NCBI RefSeq assembly: GCF_039962115.1
Contig: NZ_JAMPKJ010000015.1
Span: 40,642 to 104,641, forward strand
From: Funiculus sociatus GB2-C1
Lineage (GTDB): Bacteria > Cyanobacteriota > Cyanobacteriia > Cyanobacteriales > FACHB-T130
Direction of reading: 5' to 3'
Length of the DNA: 64,000 nt
Shown here: in pieces, positions 9,592 to 17,982 of the stretch
How the letters are laid out: each line of letters opens with the position of its first letter
How positions within the stretch are numbered: the first letter of the stretch is position 1
The notes under the pieces: generated by a model
Database searches by the model: none
Seen by the model: only the letters and a program-made list of their open reading frames with translations
Told to the model about the DNA's origin: nothing
Translations under genes and position numbers: made by a program

Positions 9592-10512
9592 ATGACTACA
9601 GAAGCATTAGGCTGGTGGGGCGTACCGTTAGCGATCGCAGCGGGAACTTTGCGGGGAAGCGCTCCGTTTCTGTTTGTATCTTTGGGCGAATGTTTGACGG
9701 AAAAAAGCGGGAAAATTAATTTGGGACTTGAGGGAACGCTACTTACAGGTGCGATGAGTGCTTATGCTATTTCTTATCTGACTGGTTCGCCTTGGTTAGG
9801 GGTTTTAGTAGCAGGATTAGCGGGAATGGTACTCGGTTTTATTCATGCTTGGCTTTCTCAACAGCCAAGGGTAAATGATGTTGCTGTTGGCATTGCGATG
9901 ATTATTTTTGGTAGTGGTATTGCCTTTTTCTTCGGTAAATCGTTTATTCAACCTTCAGCACCACAATTACCGACTATAGATTTAGGAACTTGGAGCAGTA
10001 TTTCAGCGATACAATCAGCTTTAAAAATCAGTCCTTTGTTTTTGATTGGGGTAGCGATCGCGCCTTTGATGCAATGGTTTTTTAAATCAACTCGTTGGGG
10101 TTTATTTATCCGCGCAGTTGGCGATAGTCCTGATGCGGCTAAAGCGATGGGAATTTCTATCAACAAAGTGCGAATGATCTGCATTATTGCCGGGAGTTGT
10201 TTAGCAGGAATTGGTGGCGCTTACCTATCACTTTACTACCCTGGTAGTTGGAACGAGCGTATTTCTAGCGGTCAAGGTTTAATGGCCGTAGCACTGGTAA
10301 TCTTTGCCCGTTGGAACCCAGTTCAATGTTTGTATGCTTCTTTGTTGTTTGGAGGAGCGCAAGCGATTGGCCCTGCTTTGCAATCAGTCGGGATAAATTC
10401 TTACTACTACTTATTCAATGCTTCTCCCTACATTCTGACACTGCTAATTATGATCATCACCTGTTCGCCAAAACGAACTTTAACGGGTGCGCCAGGAGCA
10501 TTAGGACAATAA
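9592..10512 (+). CDS. BMP-type ABC importer A, permease 2 (NupQ/RnsD-like)
   Basis: This 306-residue membrane protein contains the smaller-permease signature: GECLTEKSGKINLGLEGTLL in the first third and an AVGDSPDAAKAMGIS cytoplasmic loop. It ends with GAPGALGQ, as usual for this subfamily. About eight to nine hydrophobic segments are visible. GTAGGAGG 10 bp before the ATG is a strong ribosome binding site. It pairs with the permease encoded just upstream. The stop is followed by a perfect stem-loop at 10529-10561. Confidence 0.9.
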   Translation: MTTEALGWWGVPLAIAAGTLRGSAPFLFVSLGECLTEKSGKINLGLEGTLLTGAMSAYAISYLTGSPWLGVLVAGLAGMVLGFIHAWLSQQPRVNDVAVGIAMIIFGSGIAFFFGKSFIQPSAPQLPTIDLGTWSSISAIQSALKISPLFLIGVAIAPLMQWFFKSTRWGLFIRAVGDSPDAAKAMGISINKVRMICIIAGSCLAGIGGAYLSLYYPGSWNERISSGQGLMAVALVIFARWNPVQCLYASLLFGGAQAIGPALQSVGINSYYYLFNASPYILTLLIMIITCSPKRTLTGAPGALGQ

Positions 10513-10528
10513 ATTTTAAGGGCTGATG

Positions 10529-10561
10529 GCTAATAGAATAACCCTTGATTATTCTATTAGC
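10529..10561. terminator. perfect 13-bp stem-loop after importer A permease 2
   Basis: GCTAATAGAATAA, a 7-base loop (CCCTTGA) and TTATTCTATTAGC form a perfect inverted repeat 17 bp after the permease stop. There is no T-run, so it may be an RNA-stability or processing hairpin, or a dispersed repeat, rather than a strong terminator. The next gene starts only 15 bp beyond it. Confidence 0.45.
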
Positions 10562-10576
10562 ATTTAGGGAAATAGG

Positions 10577-10957
10577 ATGCAACAAGCTATACCTTTGGCA
10601 GTAAATGGAACATTGATGAGGGGATTAGAGTTAAATGGAAATCTCCTAGCAGTTGGAGCAACATTTGTGAGAGAGTCCATCACAGAACCAACATATAGGC
10701 TTTGGTCAATTGATGACAGCTATCCAGCAATGCTGCGAGTGACGACTGGAGGGAACGCGATCGCGCTCGAAATTTGGGAAGTTCCTATCCCTAGCCTGTC
10801 CACAATCTTATTACAAGAACCTCCCGGATTGTGCATCGGTAAAATCCACCTTTGGGATGGTGAAATAGTTCTCGGAGTCTTAGCAGAACCTTACCTATGC
10901 GAAAACAGACAAGAAATTACTAAATGGGGCGGTTGGCGGGAATACAAAAAAACGTAA
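10577..10957 (+). CDS. stand-alone allophanate-hydrolase C-terminal domain protein
   Basis: This 126-residue protein contains only the small domain normally found at the C terminus of allophanate hydrolases (AtzF, Dur1,2). The pattern is RGLELNGNLLAVGATF, then T.P.YRLWSIDD.YPAMLRV, AIALEIWEVP, then PGLCIGKIHLWDGE and VLGVLAEPYLC. In those enzymes the domain has been linked to decarboxylation of N-carboxycarbamate. The amidase half is missing here and is not adjacent; the only amidase in the window is at 49.3 kb. It sits between the importer permease and the biuret-hydrolase-like gene, which fits a job on allophanate. The domain call is good; activity is inferred. Confidence 0.8.
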   Translation: MQQAIPLAVNGTLMRGLELNGNLLAVGATFVRESITEPTYRLWSIDDSYPAMLRVTTGGNAIALEIWEVPIPSLSTILLQEPPGLCIGKIHLWDGEIVLGVLAEPYLCENRQEITKWGGWREYKKT

Positions 10958-11092
10958 AAAGCAAAAACATTAAATTGCTTATCCGGCTTCTGTCAAAACT
11001 TGTCTTCTCTCTGCGTCCGGGAGCATCTGTGCGGTTCGTTTTTCTTCTTCCTCTTTTCTAAGCGCTATCGCTAACGCGCATGGCGAGAGCTA

Positions 11093-11803
11093 ATGCAGTT
11101 TATTCCTTCTTATACTATTATGGGCAAATTTGTTGAAGCAGACCCCTATCCCTATCCCTACAACGGCGAATTGCGCCCAGAAAACACCGTTCTGCTAATC
11201 ATCGATATGCAGAGTGATTTCTGTGGACATGGCGGCTATGTAGACAAAATGGGCTACGATTTATCCCTGACTCGCGCACCAATTGAGCCGATAAAACGGG
11301 TCTTAAAAACGGTGCGTGCAAAAGGTTTTCACGTAATGCACACCCGCGAGGGACATCGACCCGACTTGTCAGATTTGCCAGAAAATAAACAGTGGCGCAG
11401 TCGCCAAATTGGAGCCGGAATTGGCGACCCCGGCCCCTGTGGAAAAATTTTAGTAAGAGGTGAACCAGGTTGGGAAATTATTCCTGAACTCGCGCCAATT
11501 CCCGGAGAAGCTGTTATCGATAAACCGGGAAAAGGGTCATTTTATGCCACAGATTTAGACCTATTACTAAAACGCCGAAACATCCAAAATATTGTCTTAG
11601 CAGGAATTACCACAGATGTTTGCGTTCATACTACGATGCGCGACGCTAACGACCGGGGTTATGAATGCCTCATGTTATCTGATTGTACAGGTGCCACCGA
11701 CTACGGCAACCATTTAGCAGCGCTGAAGATGATTAAAATGCAAGGCGGCGTTTTTGGAGCAGTTGCAGATTCATGGGCATTTATCGAGGCAATCGAGGAA
11801 TAG
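11093..11803 (+). CDS. biuH: biuret hydrolase-like isochorismatase-fold cysteine hydrolase
   Basis: This 236-residue protein is an isochorismatase-superfamily amidohydrolase. From memory it is strikingly close to Rhizobium biuret hydrolase in [60 protein letters not shown] and [12 protein letters not shown]. The Asp-Lys-Cys triad would be D38, K144 and C177 (a constant +2 offset from the published D36, K142, C175). BiuH converts biuret to allophanate and ammonia. It is placed right after the allophanate-hydrolase C-terminal domain gene and before the importer ATPase. The start at 11093 follows repeat-like DNA; an ATG at 11120 (MGKFVEADP) would fit the family length better. A ureidoacrylate hydrolase (RutB) role is less likely. 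Confidence 0.8.
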   Translation: MQFIPSYTIMGKFVEADPYPYPYNGELRPENTVLLIIDMQSDFCGHGGYVDKMGYDLSLTRAPIEPIKRVLKTVRAKGFHVMHTREGHRPDLSDLPENKQWRSRQIGAGIGDPGPCGKILVRGEPGWEIIPELAPIPGEAVIDKPGKGSFYATDLDLLLKRRNIQNIVLAGITTDVCVHTTMRDANDRGYECLMLSDCTGATDYGNHLAALKMIKMQGGVFGAVADSWAFIEAIEE

Positions 11804-11854
11804 TTATTAGTTATTAATTAACAAGTCTAAAACCAACTATAAGGCGTACATGCA

Positions 11855-13423
11855 ATGACAGAAGCAACAGAGTCTTTAATCCAAAATTCAAAATCTAAAC
11901 TTCAATATTCTGAGCCGCCACCCGAACTAGAAGTGGTGAGTATGACCAAACAATTTGGTACTTTTACCGCTTTAGATAACGTCTCGCTGCACCTAAAACC
12001 GGGAACTTTTCATGCCTTGCTGGGGGAAAATGGAGCGGGGAAAAGTACCCTAGTTAAGTGCATCATGGGTTTCTACACTCCTACTTCTGGCGAGGTGTTG
12101 ATTGATAAACAAACTCGCACCATCGACAGCCCCCGCGATGCTCACAAATATGGCATAGGTATGGTCTACCAACACTTTACCTCTGTACCTGCTATGACTG
12201 TAGCTGAAAATTTAGTTTTATCTCGCTTCGATAATTCCAACCTAATTAAGTGGAAACAAGAACGCGATCGCTTAAATGCGTTTATGCAAAAAGCTCCTTT
12301 TCAGGTTCCTTTAGACATCCCCATTACTCAATTAGCCGCCGGACAGAAACAGAAATTAGAAATACTCAAACAAATTTATCTTCAGAGTCGCATCTTGATT
12401 TTAGACGAACCTACTTCTGTGCTGACTCCGCAAGAAGCTGATGAAGTTTTGGGGTTATTGCGGGAGGAAGTGACGGCGAAACGGTTAAGCGTATTGATGA
12501 TCAGCCACAAATTCCGCGAAGTGATGGCTTTTGCGGATGAAATAACTGTACTGCGTAAAGGTAAACTTGTGGGTTCTGGAGGAGTGAAGGATTTAACTAT
12601 CTCAGAGATGTCTGAGATGATGATGGGTGAAAAGCGGGAACCGCAACAGGTTGAAAAGATAGCATTCCCCTCTATAACTCCAGTTCTGGAAATTAAAGAT
12701 ATCCATGCTAATAAAGATAATGGACTGGAGGCAGTTGCAGGGGTAAATCTGACAGTCCACAGTGGGGAAATTGTGGGTATTGCTGGTATTTCTGGTAATG
12801 GTCAGGGGGAACTGGTGGAGGTGCTGGCGGGACAGCGGGAGGCTACCGGAGGAAAAGTTTTGGTGAATGGGGAAGTTTATACCGCAACGCGATCGCAAAT
12901 GTATCGTCATCGAGTTTTTGCGTTACCGGAAGAACCGTTACGCAATGCCTGCGTGCCTCACATGAGCGTAGCAGAAAATATGGCTCTGCGGACGTTTGAC
13001 CGTGCGCCGCAAGCTAAAGGGGGTGTGTTGCTTGTCCTTGACGCTATTCGAGATGCGGCTAAGAGTTTAATTAGTCAATTTTCAGTGAAAACACCCTCGC
13101 CAGAAACGCCTGTTGGCAATCTTTCGGGGGGAAACGTGCAGCGCACTGTTTTAGCAAGGGAACTTTCTGCTGAACATATTAAGTTGCTAATTGCTGCTAA
13201 TCCCTGCTTTGGACTGGATTTTGCGGCTGTGGAGTTCATTCACGGTCAAATAATTGAGGCGAGAAATCGCGGCGTAGCGGTGTTGTTGGTGAGCGAAGAT
13301 TTGGATGAATTGCTGAAATTAACTGACCGAATTGTGGTAGTCAGTGAAGGAAAATTTGTTTATGAAAGTGAGACAAAAGATGCTGATTTTAGCGAACTAG
13401 GTAAGCGGATGGCAGGACATTGA
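11855..13423 (+). CDS. BMP-type ABC importer A, tandem ATPase (NupO/YufO-like)
   Basis: This 522-residue protein has two ABC modules in one chain, as in sugar and nucleoside importers. The first has Walker A LLGENGAGKST, the motif VYQHF, a diverged signature AAGQKQKLEIL and Walker B ILILDEPTSVL. The second has a degenerate Walker A (GISGNGQGEL), signature LSGGNVQRTVLAREL and AANPCFGLDF. It is encoded 51 bp after the biuret-hydrolase-like gene, separated from its permeases by the two enzyme genes. This ties those enzymes physically to the importer. Confidence 0.9.
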   Translation: MTEATESLIQNSKSKLQYSEPPPELEVVSMTKQFGTFTALDNVSLHLKPGTFHALLGENGAGKSTLVKCIMGFYTPTSGEVLIDKQTRTIDSPRDAHKYGIGMVYQHFTSVPAMTVAENLVLSRFDNSNLIKWKQERDRLNAFMQKAPFQVPLDIPITQLAAGQKQKLEILKQIYLQSRILILDEPTSVLTPQEADEVLGLLREEVTAKRLSVLMISHKFREVMAFADEITVLRKGKLVGSGGVKDLTISEMSEMMMGEKREPQQVEKIAFPSITPVLEIKDIHANKDNGLEAVAGVNLTVHSGEIVGIAGISGNGQGELVEVLAGQREATGGKVLVNGEVYTATRSQMYRHRVFALPEEPLRNACVPHMSVAENMALRTFDRAPQAKGGVLLVLDAIRDAAKSLISQFSVKTPSPETPVGNLSGGNVQRTVLARELSAEHIKLLIAANPCFGLDFAAVEFIHGQIIEARNRGVAVLLVSEDLDELLKLTDRIVVVSEGKFVYESETKDADFSELGKRMAGH

Positions 13424-13494
13424 ATAGTTATTAATCTTTGGCTAAGGTCTGGATGGCTAATAGCTTTTGAACAATCCCTAATCCCCGATTTCCA

Positions 13495-13854
13495 ATGACC
13501 AATGACAACCAATTGCTCCTCAAGGATTTACTCAATATCGCCACGCGACAGGATGATTTGCTTTGGGAACCCTTCCACCCTGGTGTTGATATTTACCGAC
13601 TTTATGGAGATGGTAAAGGCGCTGCTGCTGCTTTGCTTCGATATCAGCCGGGAGCAAGTGTTCCAAAACACGATCACACGGGGTTTGAACACATCTTCGT
13701 CTTATCTGGTTCGCAAACTGACCAAAATGGCGAATATCAGGCGGGAACTCTGGTGATTAATCCACCTAGCAGTAATCACAGTGTTATTAGCGTGTCTGGT
13801 TGCATTGTTTTGGCAATTTGGGAGAAGCCTGTCTCTTTAGTAGCTAATGGGTAA
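13495..13854 (+). CDS. cupin-domain protein (ChrR-type)
   Basis: This 119-residue single-domain protein contains a cupin pattern. [21 protein letters not shown] supplies the first motif (H-x-H, then E), and NPPSSNHSV supplies the second His, giving a likely metal site. The fold resembles the ChrR anti-sigma C-terminal cupin, but no sigma-binding part is present. It overlaps or abuts the following cysteine hydrolase gene and follows the importer ATPase. An enzyme or sensor role in the same ureide pathway is therefore an inference from position only. Confidence 0.7.
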   Translation: MTNDNQLLLKDLLNIATRQDDLLWEPFHPGVDIYRLYGDGKGAAAALLRYQPGASVPKHDHTGFEHIFVLSGSQTDQNGEYQAGTLVINPPSSNHSVISVSGCIVLAIWEKPVSLVANG

Positions 13855-13906
13855 TGGGATTTTTCTACTACCTATTAGCAATCATTCAATTAGCAATCCT
13901 TCAATT

Positions 13907-14608
13907 ATGGTATTAATTTCTGCTTTACCTTACGATTATGAATTGCCTACCTCTGATGGTTTGGCGCTGTTAATTATTGATATGCAGCGAGATTTTTTGG
14001 AACCGGGGGGCTTTGGGGATGCTTTGGGAAATGATGTCAGCCGTCTACAGGCAATTGTCCCTATTTTAAGAGAATTATTGTCCGCGTTTCGGGCGCGAAA
14101 CCTGCCGATTTTTTACACGGTTGAAGGTCATAAACCTGATTTATCTGATTGTCCGCCATCGAAGTTGCATCGAGGCCAAGGTAAGTTAAAAATTGGCGAT
14201 GTTGCTTCTATGGGGCGCATTTTAATTTTGGGAGAACCAGGAAATGAAATTATTCCAGAATTGTCGCCTTTACCTGGTGAAACGGTGATTCCAAAACCAG
14301 GGAAGGGTGCTTTTTATCATACTAATTTGGAGTTATTACTGCGGGAAAAGAAGATTACTCATCTGTTGGTTACTGGGGTAACTACTGAAGTTTGCGTTCA
14401 GACGACGATTCGCGAGGCGAATGACCGAGGTTATGAGTGTTTGCTGGTAGAAGATGCGACGGAAAGCTACTTTCCTGATTTTAAACAATCCACTTTGGAA
14501 ATGATTCGCGCTCAAGGTGGAATTGTTGGTTGGACTGCACCTGCTGCGAATATTTTCCCAGCTTTGGAAAAGTGGAAACCGCGTGAAAAGTTAGGCATCA
14601 GGAGTTAG
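13907..14608 (+). CDS. second isochorismatase-family cysteine hydrolase
   Basis: The chosen ATG at 13907 gives 233 residues; a start at 13847 would add 20 residues of repeat-like sequence (NHSISNPSI). The triad is visible as D25 ([10 protein letters not shown]), K130 ([10 protein letters not shown]) and C163 (TTEVCVQTT). A cis-peptide-type VTGVTTEVC loop is also present. It is a diverged relative of the biuret-hydrolase-like protein at 11093: it lacks the PYPYNG start and has shorter loops. Likely substrates are other small amides or ureides, such as a ureidoacrylate-type or carbamoyl compound. It is the last gene of the importer A cluster. Confidence 0.8.
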   Translation: MVLISALPYDYELPTSDGLALLIIDMQRDFLEPGGFGDALGNDVSRLQAIVPILRELLSAFRARNLPIFYTVEGHKPDLSDCPPSKLHRGQGKLKIGDVASMGRILILGEPGNEIIPELSPLPGETVIPKPGKGAFYHTNLELLLREKKITHLLVTGVTTEVCVQTTIREANDRGYECLLVEDATESYFPDFKQSTLEMIRAQGGIVGWTAPAANIFPALEKWKPREKLGIRS

Positions 14609-14678
14609 CGTATTTATTTACAATGATTTGGAATTTGTCAAGAATTAGGAGTTATTAATTCATAACTCCTAACTTTGC

Positions 14679-14764
14679 TATAGCAGTCCTAAATGATTCG
14701 TGAAGGCAAGATACCCGATTTCTTTAAGAAGTCGGGTATCTGAACTCTAGCGAGGATTGCAATA
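14679..14764. repeat. type-I modular palindromic element, copy 1
   Basis: It begins TATAGCAGTCCTAAATGATT and encloses the hairpin GATACCCGATTTC...GAAGTCGGGTATC at 14710-14740. It ends in an imperfect AGGATTGCAATA. It is similar to copies at 34619-34717 and 61429-61530 and shares arms with 44191-44290. It lies between the cysteine hydrolase gene and the porin, downstream of the former, and may serve as its transcript end. Confidence 0.75.
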
Positions 14765-14805
14765 TTCTCTGAACTATATGCGATCGCTTATTATTTTTAC
14801 GCATT

Positions 14806-14819
14806 GTTACTTAGGTTAC
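14806..14819 (+). promoter_or_regulatory. near-consensus NtcA palindrome before the porin
   Basis: GTTACTTAGGTTAC matches the NtcA consensus GTAN8TAC except for one base. The hexamer TAACAA begins 22 bases after the TAC, the standard distance to a -10 of the TAN3T type, though its last base is not T. The porin ATG is 58 bp beyond the palindrome. The same GTTN8TAC variant lies upstream of importer A. Confidence 0.35.
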
Positions 14820-14877
14820 ATAATTAAATTTGTAAAATTGATAACAATATATGGAGGTTGAATTGGTGTGAGGAACT

Positions 14878-16872
14878 ATGGTTAAGGCTGCAAATACCTG
14901 TGACTACCTGCGATCGCTTGCAAGTAATTTCTGGTTGGGTTTGTTACTTTCTAGCGCTGTAACGCCTTTCGTGCCATCGCCAGCGATCGCAAGTGAAGTT
15001 CAACAGGCTGGGGTGTCACCGGAAGCATCAACAACTGATGAAGTTACCCCGGTTGCCGAACCTACGATAAATGAAGTAAAAATTGATACAGACATTTCAG
15101 AGACTGTAATATCGCAGTCCGCATTAGAAGAGGTTACTCCTGCTGGTAATGTAGCCCAACCATTGCCAATTGATGATGTAAATTCCCCTACCGATTTTAA
15201 TTTGGAGTCGGAAGCGGAAAACATCGATGCGGCGATGGAACAAGTTACCAATGTTTCGCAATTGCGAGATGTGCAACCGACAGATTGGGCGTATGAAGCA
15301 TTGCGAAGCCTTGTAGAACGTTACGGTTGTATAGCAGGATATCCTGATGGCACCTTTCGCGGCAATAGAGCTTTAAGTCGCTATGAATTTGCTGCTGGTG
15401 TAAATGCTTGTTTGCAGCAAATTGAGAAATTAATTGCTGTTAGTACGGCTGATTTTGTCACCAAAGAAGATTTAGCAACACTGCAACGATTAATTAGTGA
15501 ATTTGGCACAGAATTAGCAACGCTACGCACTCGCGTGGATAATTTGGAAGGTCGCACCAAATTCTTAGAAGAAAATCAGTTTTCTACTACTACTAAACTC
15601 AGCGGACTTGCCTGGTTTAATGTTACTGGAGCCTCTGCTAGTGATGATATTACAGTTGAAGCCGCAGGTTCACTTACACCTTTGGTACTCAGAAGTCCCG
15701 GACGAGATGCGAAATTTAGACCAATTCAGCAAAAAATAAAAGACGATCCTAATATCACTCTTAGCAATTTGGTATGGCTAACGCTAGAAACGTCTTTTAC
15801 TGGTAGAGATAGCTTGGTTACTCAGTTAGCTGCGGGTAATGGAGATTCACCAGCTAACGCCTTTGCTTCTGCGGGACTTTATAACACATTTGGAACACCA
15901 TTTCTTGACCAAACTGCGGGTGTCCAAGGAGACAACAATGATGTCATCGTGCGGGAATTGTTTTACAGCTTCCCTCTCAGGGAGAATATTCAGGTAGTGG
16001 TAGGGCCTCGGATTAACTGGTATCGCTACTTTGACAACAATGCTTTCAGCTTTTTCTTGACGGGTGCAACTACCTTTAACTCTAACGGCAGCACTTTATT
16101 AAATACCATTGACCGGGGTGCAGGTGCAGCTGTTTTGTGGGATATTAATCGGCAGTTCAAGCTGCGCGTTGCTTATTTAGGTGAGAGTGATGAATTTTTA
16201 CCCAGTGGGATATTTAACACCGCATCCGACCCGCGTAAAGGTGTATTTAGTCCTACTAACACCGCTACTGCTGAGTTAACTTTCTCGCCTACTGAGAGAA
16301 TTAATCTCAGGTTAATTTACAACTATTCCAATATCGACCCGTCTTTCCCAATTTTCGACCAAAACGGCAACATCACTGGGTTTGGAATTGGTGGTGCGCC
16401 GGGAGAACCAATTTATGGGGTAGCTGATGATGGTTTTGGTGGTTCGATTAATAATGCGATCGCGCACACCTTTGGACTAAACTTTGATTGGTTAATTACC
16501 CGTGGTATTGGTGTCTTTGGACGCTATAGCTACGGGAGTACCAACATTGACCCCAAAACCCCAGGTCGTGGCGGTGGAGATGTTAACGCCCAGTCTTTGC
16601 AATTAGGGCTTGCTTTCCCCGATTTAGGTAGAAGAGGTGCGTTGGCAACAATATCTTACCTGATACCGTTCTCCGTATTGGATGGTCGTAGATTCTTGGC
16701 TGCTGGTGGCGGTGATGGTGGCGTTCAGTATGAGGTTGAAGCCGCATATTTCTTCCCCATAACTCAGAATATAGCGATTGTTCCCGCCTTTTATTTCATT
16801 GGCAACCCGAACAACTTCAGCGACAACCCCAATATCTATGTGGGTAACTTGCGAACGCAATTTAGCTTCTAG
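14878..16872 (+). CDS. SLH-domain OprB-type outer-membrane porin
   Basis: This 664-residue protein has a signal peptide (about 1-40) and an acidic linker. A single SLH domain (about 128-185; LRDVQPTDWAYEALRSLVER and GYPDGTFRGNRALSRYEFA) is followed by a short coiled coil (about 195-235). The rest is an OprB-like beta-barrel ending in the aromatic terminus LRTQFSF. Cyanobacterial relatives bind peptidoglycan polymer through SLH and let small solutes or ions across the outer membrane. GTGTGAGGA before the ATG is a good ribosome binding site. Lying between importers A and B, it may be the outer-membrane entry for their substrates; this is inference. Confidence 0.9.
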   Translation: MVKAANTCDYLRSLASNFWLGLLLSSAVTPFVPSPAIASEVQQAGVSPEASTTDEVTPVAEPTINEVKIDTDISETVISQSALEEVTPAGNVAQPLPIDDVNSPTDFNLESEAENIDAAMEQVTNVSQLRDVQPTDWAYEALRSLVERYGCIAGYPDGTFRGNRALSRYEFAAGVNACLQQIEKLIAVSTADFVTKEDLATLQRLISEFGTELATLRTRVDNLEGRTKFLEENQFSTTTKLSGLAWFNVTGASASDDITVEAAGSLTPLVLRSPGRDAKFRPIQQKIKDDPNITLSNLVWLTLETSFTGRDSLVTQLAAGNGDSPANAFASAGLYNTFGTPFLDQTAGVQGDNNDVIVRELFYSFPLRENIQVVVGPRINWYRYFDNNAFSFFLTGATTFNSNGSTLLNTIDRGAGAAVLWDINRQFKLRVAYLGESDEFLPSGIFNTASDPRKGVFSPTNTATAELTFSPTERINLRLIYNYSNIDPSFPIFDQNGNITGFGIGGAPGEPIYGVADDGFGGSINNAIAHTFGLNFDWLITRGIGVFGRYSYGSTNIDPKTPGRGGGDVNAQSLQLGLAFPDLGRRGALATISYLIPFSVLDGRRFLAAGGGDGGVQYEVEAAYFFPITQNIAIVPAFYFIGNPNNFSDNPNIYVGNLRTQFSF

Positions 16873-16923
16873 TTTTGTTTACTCCTTATTGCCTTTGACA
16901 AAAGCATCCTACCCCGCAAGCAA

Positions 16924-16959
16924 GTAGGTTGGGTTTCGCGATCGCAAAACCCAATCTAC
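16924..16959. terminator. stem-loop between convergent porin and permease genes
   Basis: GTAGGTTGGGTTT and AAACCCAATCTAC form a near-perfect stem around CGCGATCGCA. It is followed on the + strand by AATTTTTC and lies 51 bp after the porin stop. This suits a terminator for the porin, and possibly for both directions. The arms resemble a widespread cyanobacterial repeat. Confidence 0.6.
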
Positions 16960-16972
16960 AATTTTTCTAGTG

Positions 16973-17941
16973 TCAACGTTTCCCCTTAAAATACGGCACG
17001 CCCAAAGCAGCGGGAACATCACTGCGAGGGGTACGTTGCAACAACACCACTAATGTAAGAACATAAGGCAGCATCAGCAAAAACTCATAAGGCAACTCCT
17101 TTGAACCTAATGCTTGTATGCGAAACTGTAAGGCATCGGCAATGCCAAACAGCAACGCCCCCCAAAGCGCCCGCGCAGGTCGCCAACGGGCAAAGAATAC
17201 TAAAGCAACAGCTATCCAACCGCGTCCGGCGGTAATTCCCTCCCGGAATATGTGCAGCTGGGCAACTGTCAGGACTGCGCCACCCAAACCTGTTAGCGCT
17301 GAACCCAGCAATAAGCTTGCATAGCGGGTGCGTTCCACATTAATTCCGGAAGTGTCGGCGGCGGCGGGATTTTCCCCGACGGCGCGAATTTGTAAGCCCC
17401 AACGAGTCCGAAATAGGAGAAACCAGCAACAGAAAACCAATGCCACGCTGATGTAAACCATGACATTGTGGGTAAACAGTAACTCACCGATGATGGGAAT
17501 CTGCGATAAAACTGGCAACGGTAAATCTACTAAACCTGTAACTCGCGCCGTCAGGGAACCAAACTGCTGTCGGTAGAGATAGGTTGTTAATCCCTGACCA
17601 AACAGTACCATTGTGACTCCTGCTACTACTTGGTCGGCTTTGAATGTCACCGTCATTACTGCCATTAACAACCCCATCAACATTCCTGCTAGCAGTCCTG
17701 CACCCAAACCCGCCCAAGCGCCGATAAGCGGTAGTTTTGCAGTGTTCTCCAGTCCGTAGGCAACTGTAAAGCCTGCCAGTCCTCCGACTAGCATCACGCC
17801 TTCCAATCCCAGGTTTAACACTCCCGCACGTTCGGTAATTATTTCTCCCAATACGGCGAGTAATATGGGGACAGCGAGGCGAATACCTGCTGCTATTAAG
17901 GCAATTAGGAAACTCCAGGTGAGAATTTGTTCCCAAGGCAT
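16973..17941 (-). CDS. BMP-type ABC importer B, permease 2 (NupQ/RnsD-like)
   Basis: This 322-residue membrane protein has the family signature GEIITERAGVLNLGLEGVML near residue 33 and the cytoplasmic loop AVGENPAAADTSGINVERTR. The end is PAALGVPYFKG. Eight or more hydrophobic segments are evident. It is the last gene of a four-gene minus-strand operon (binding protein, ATPase, permease 1, permease 2), with 41 bp between it and permease 1. Confidence 0.92.
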   Translation of the reverse strand: MPWEQILTWSFLIALIAAGIRLAVPILLAVLGEIITERAGVLNLGLEGVMLVGGLAGFTVAYGLENTAKLPLIGAWAGLGAGLLAGMLMGLLMAVMTVTFKADQVVAGVTMVLFGQGLTTYLYRQQFGSLTARVTGLVDLPLPVLSQIPIIGELLFTHNVMVYISVALVFCCWFLLFRTRWGLQIRAVGENPAAADTSGINVERTRYASLLLGSALTGLGGAVLTVAQLHIFREGITAGRGWIAVALVFFARWRPARALWGALLFGIADALQFRIQALGSKELPYEFLLMLPYVLTLVVLLQRTPRSDVPAALGVPYFKGKR

Positions 17942-17982
17942 AAAGGTAAAAAATAAAAGAATTCTCTGTTTCTTGGGCTTTT

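Noticed and set aside
11093..11803. Nicotinamidase or true isochorismatase
   Set aside because: The N-terminal [10 protein letters not shown], the [15 protein letters not shown] loop and overall pattern match biuret hydrolase far better, and the operon context is ureide-like.
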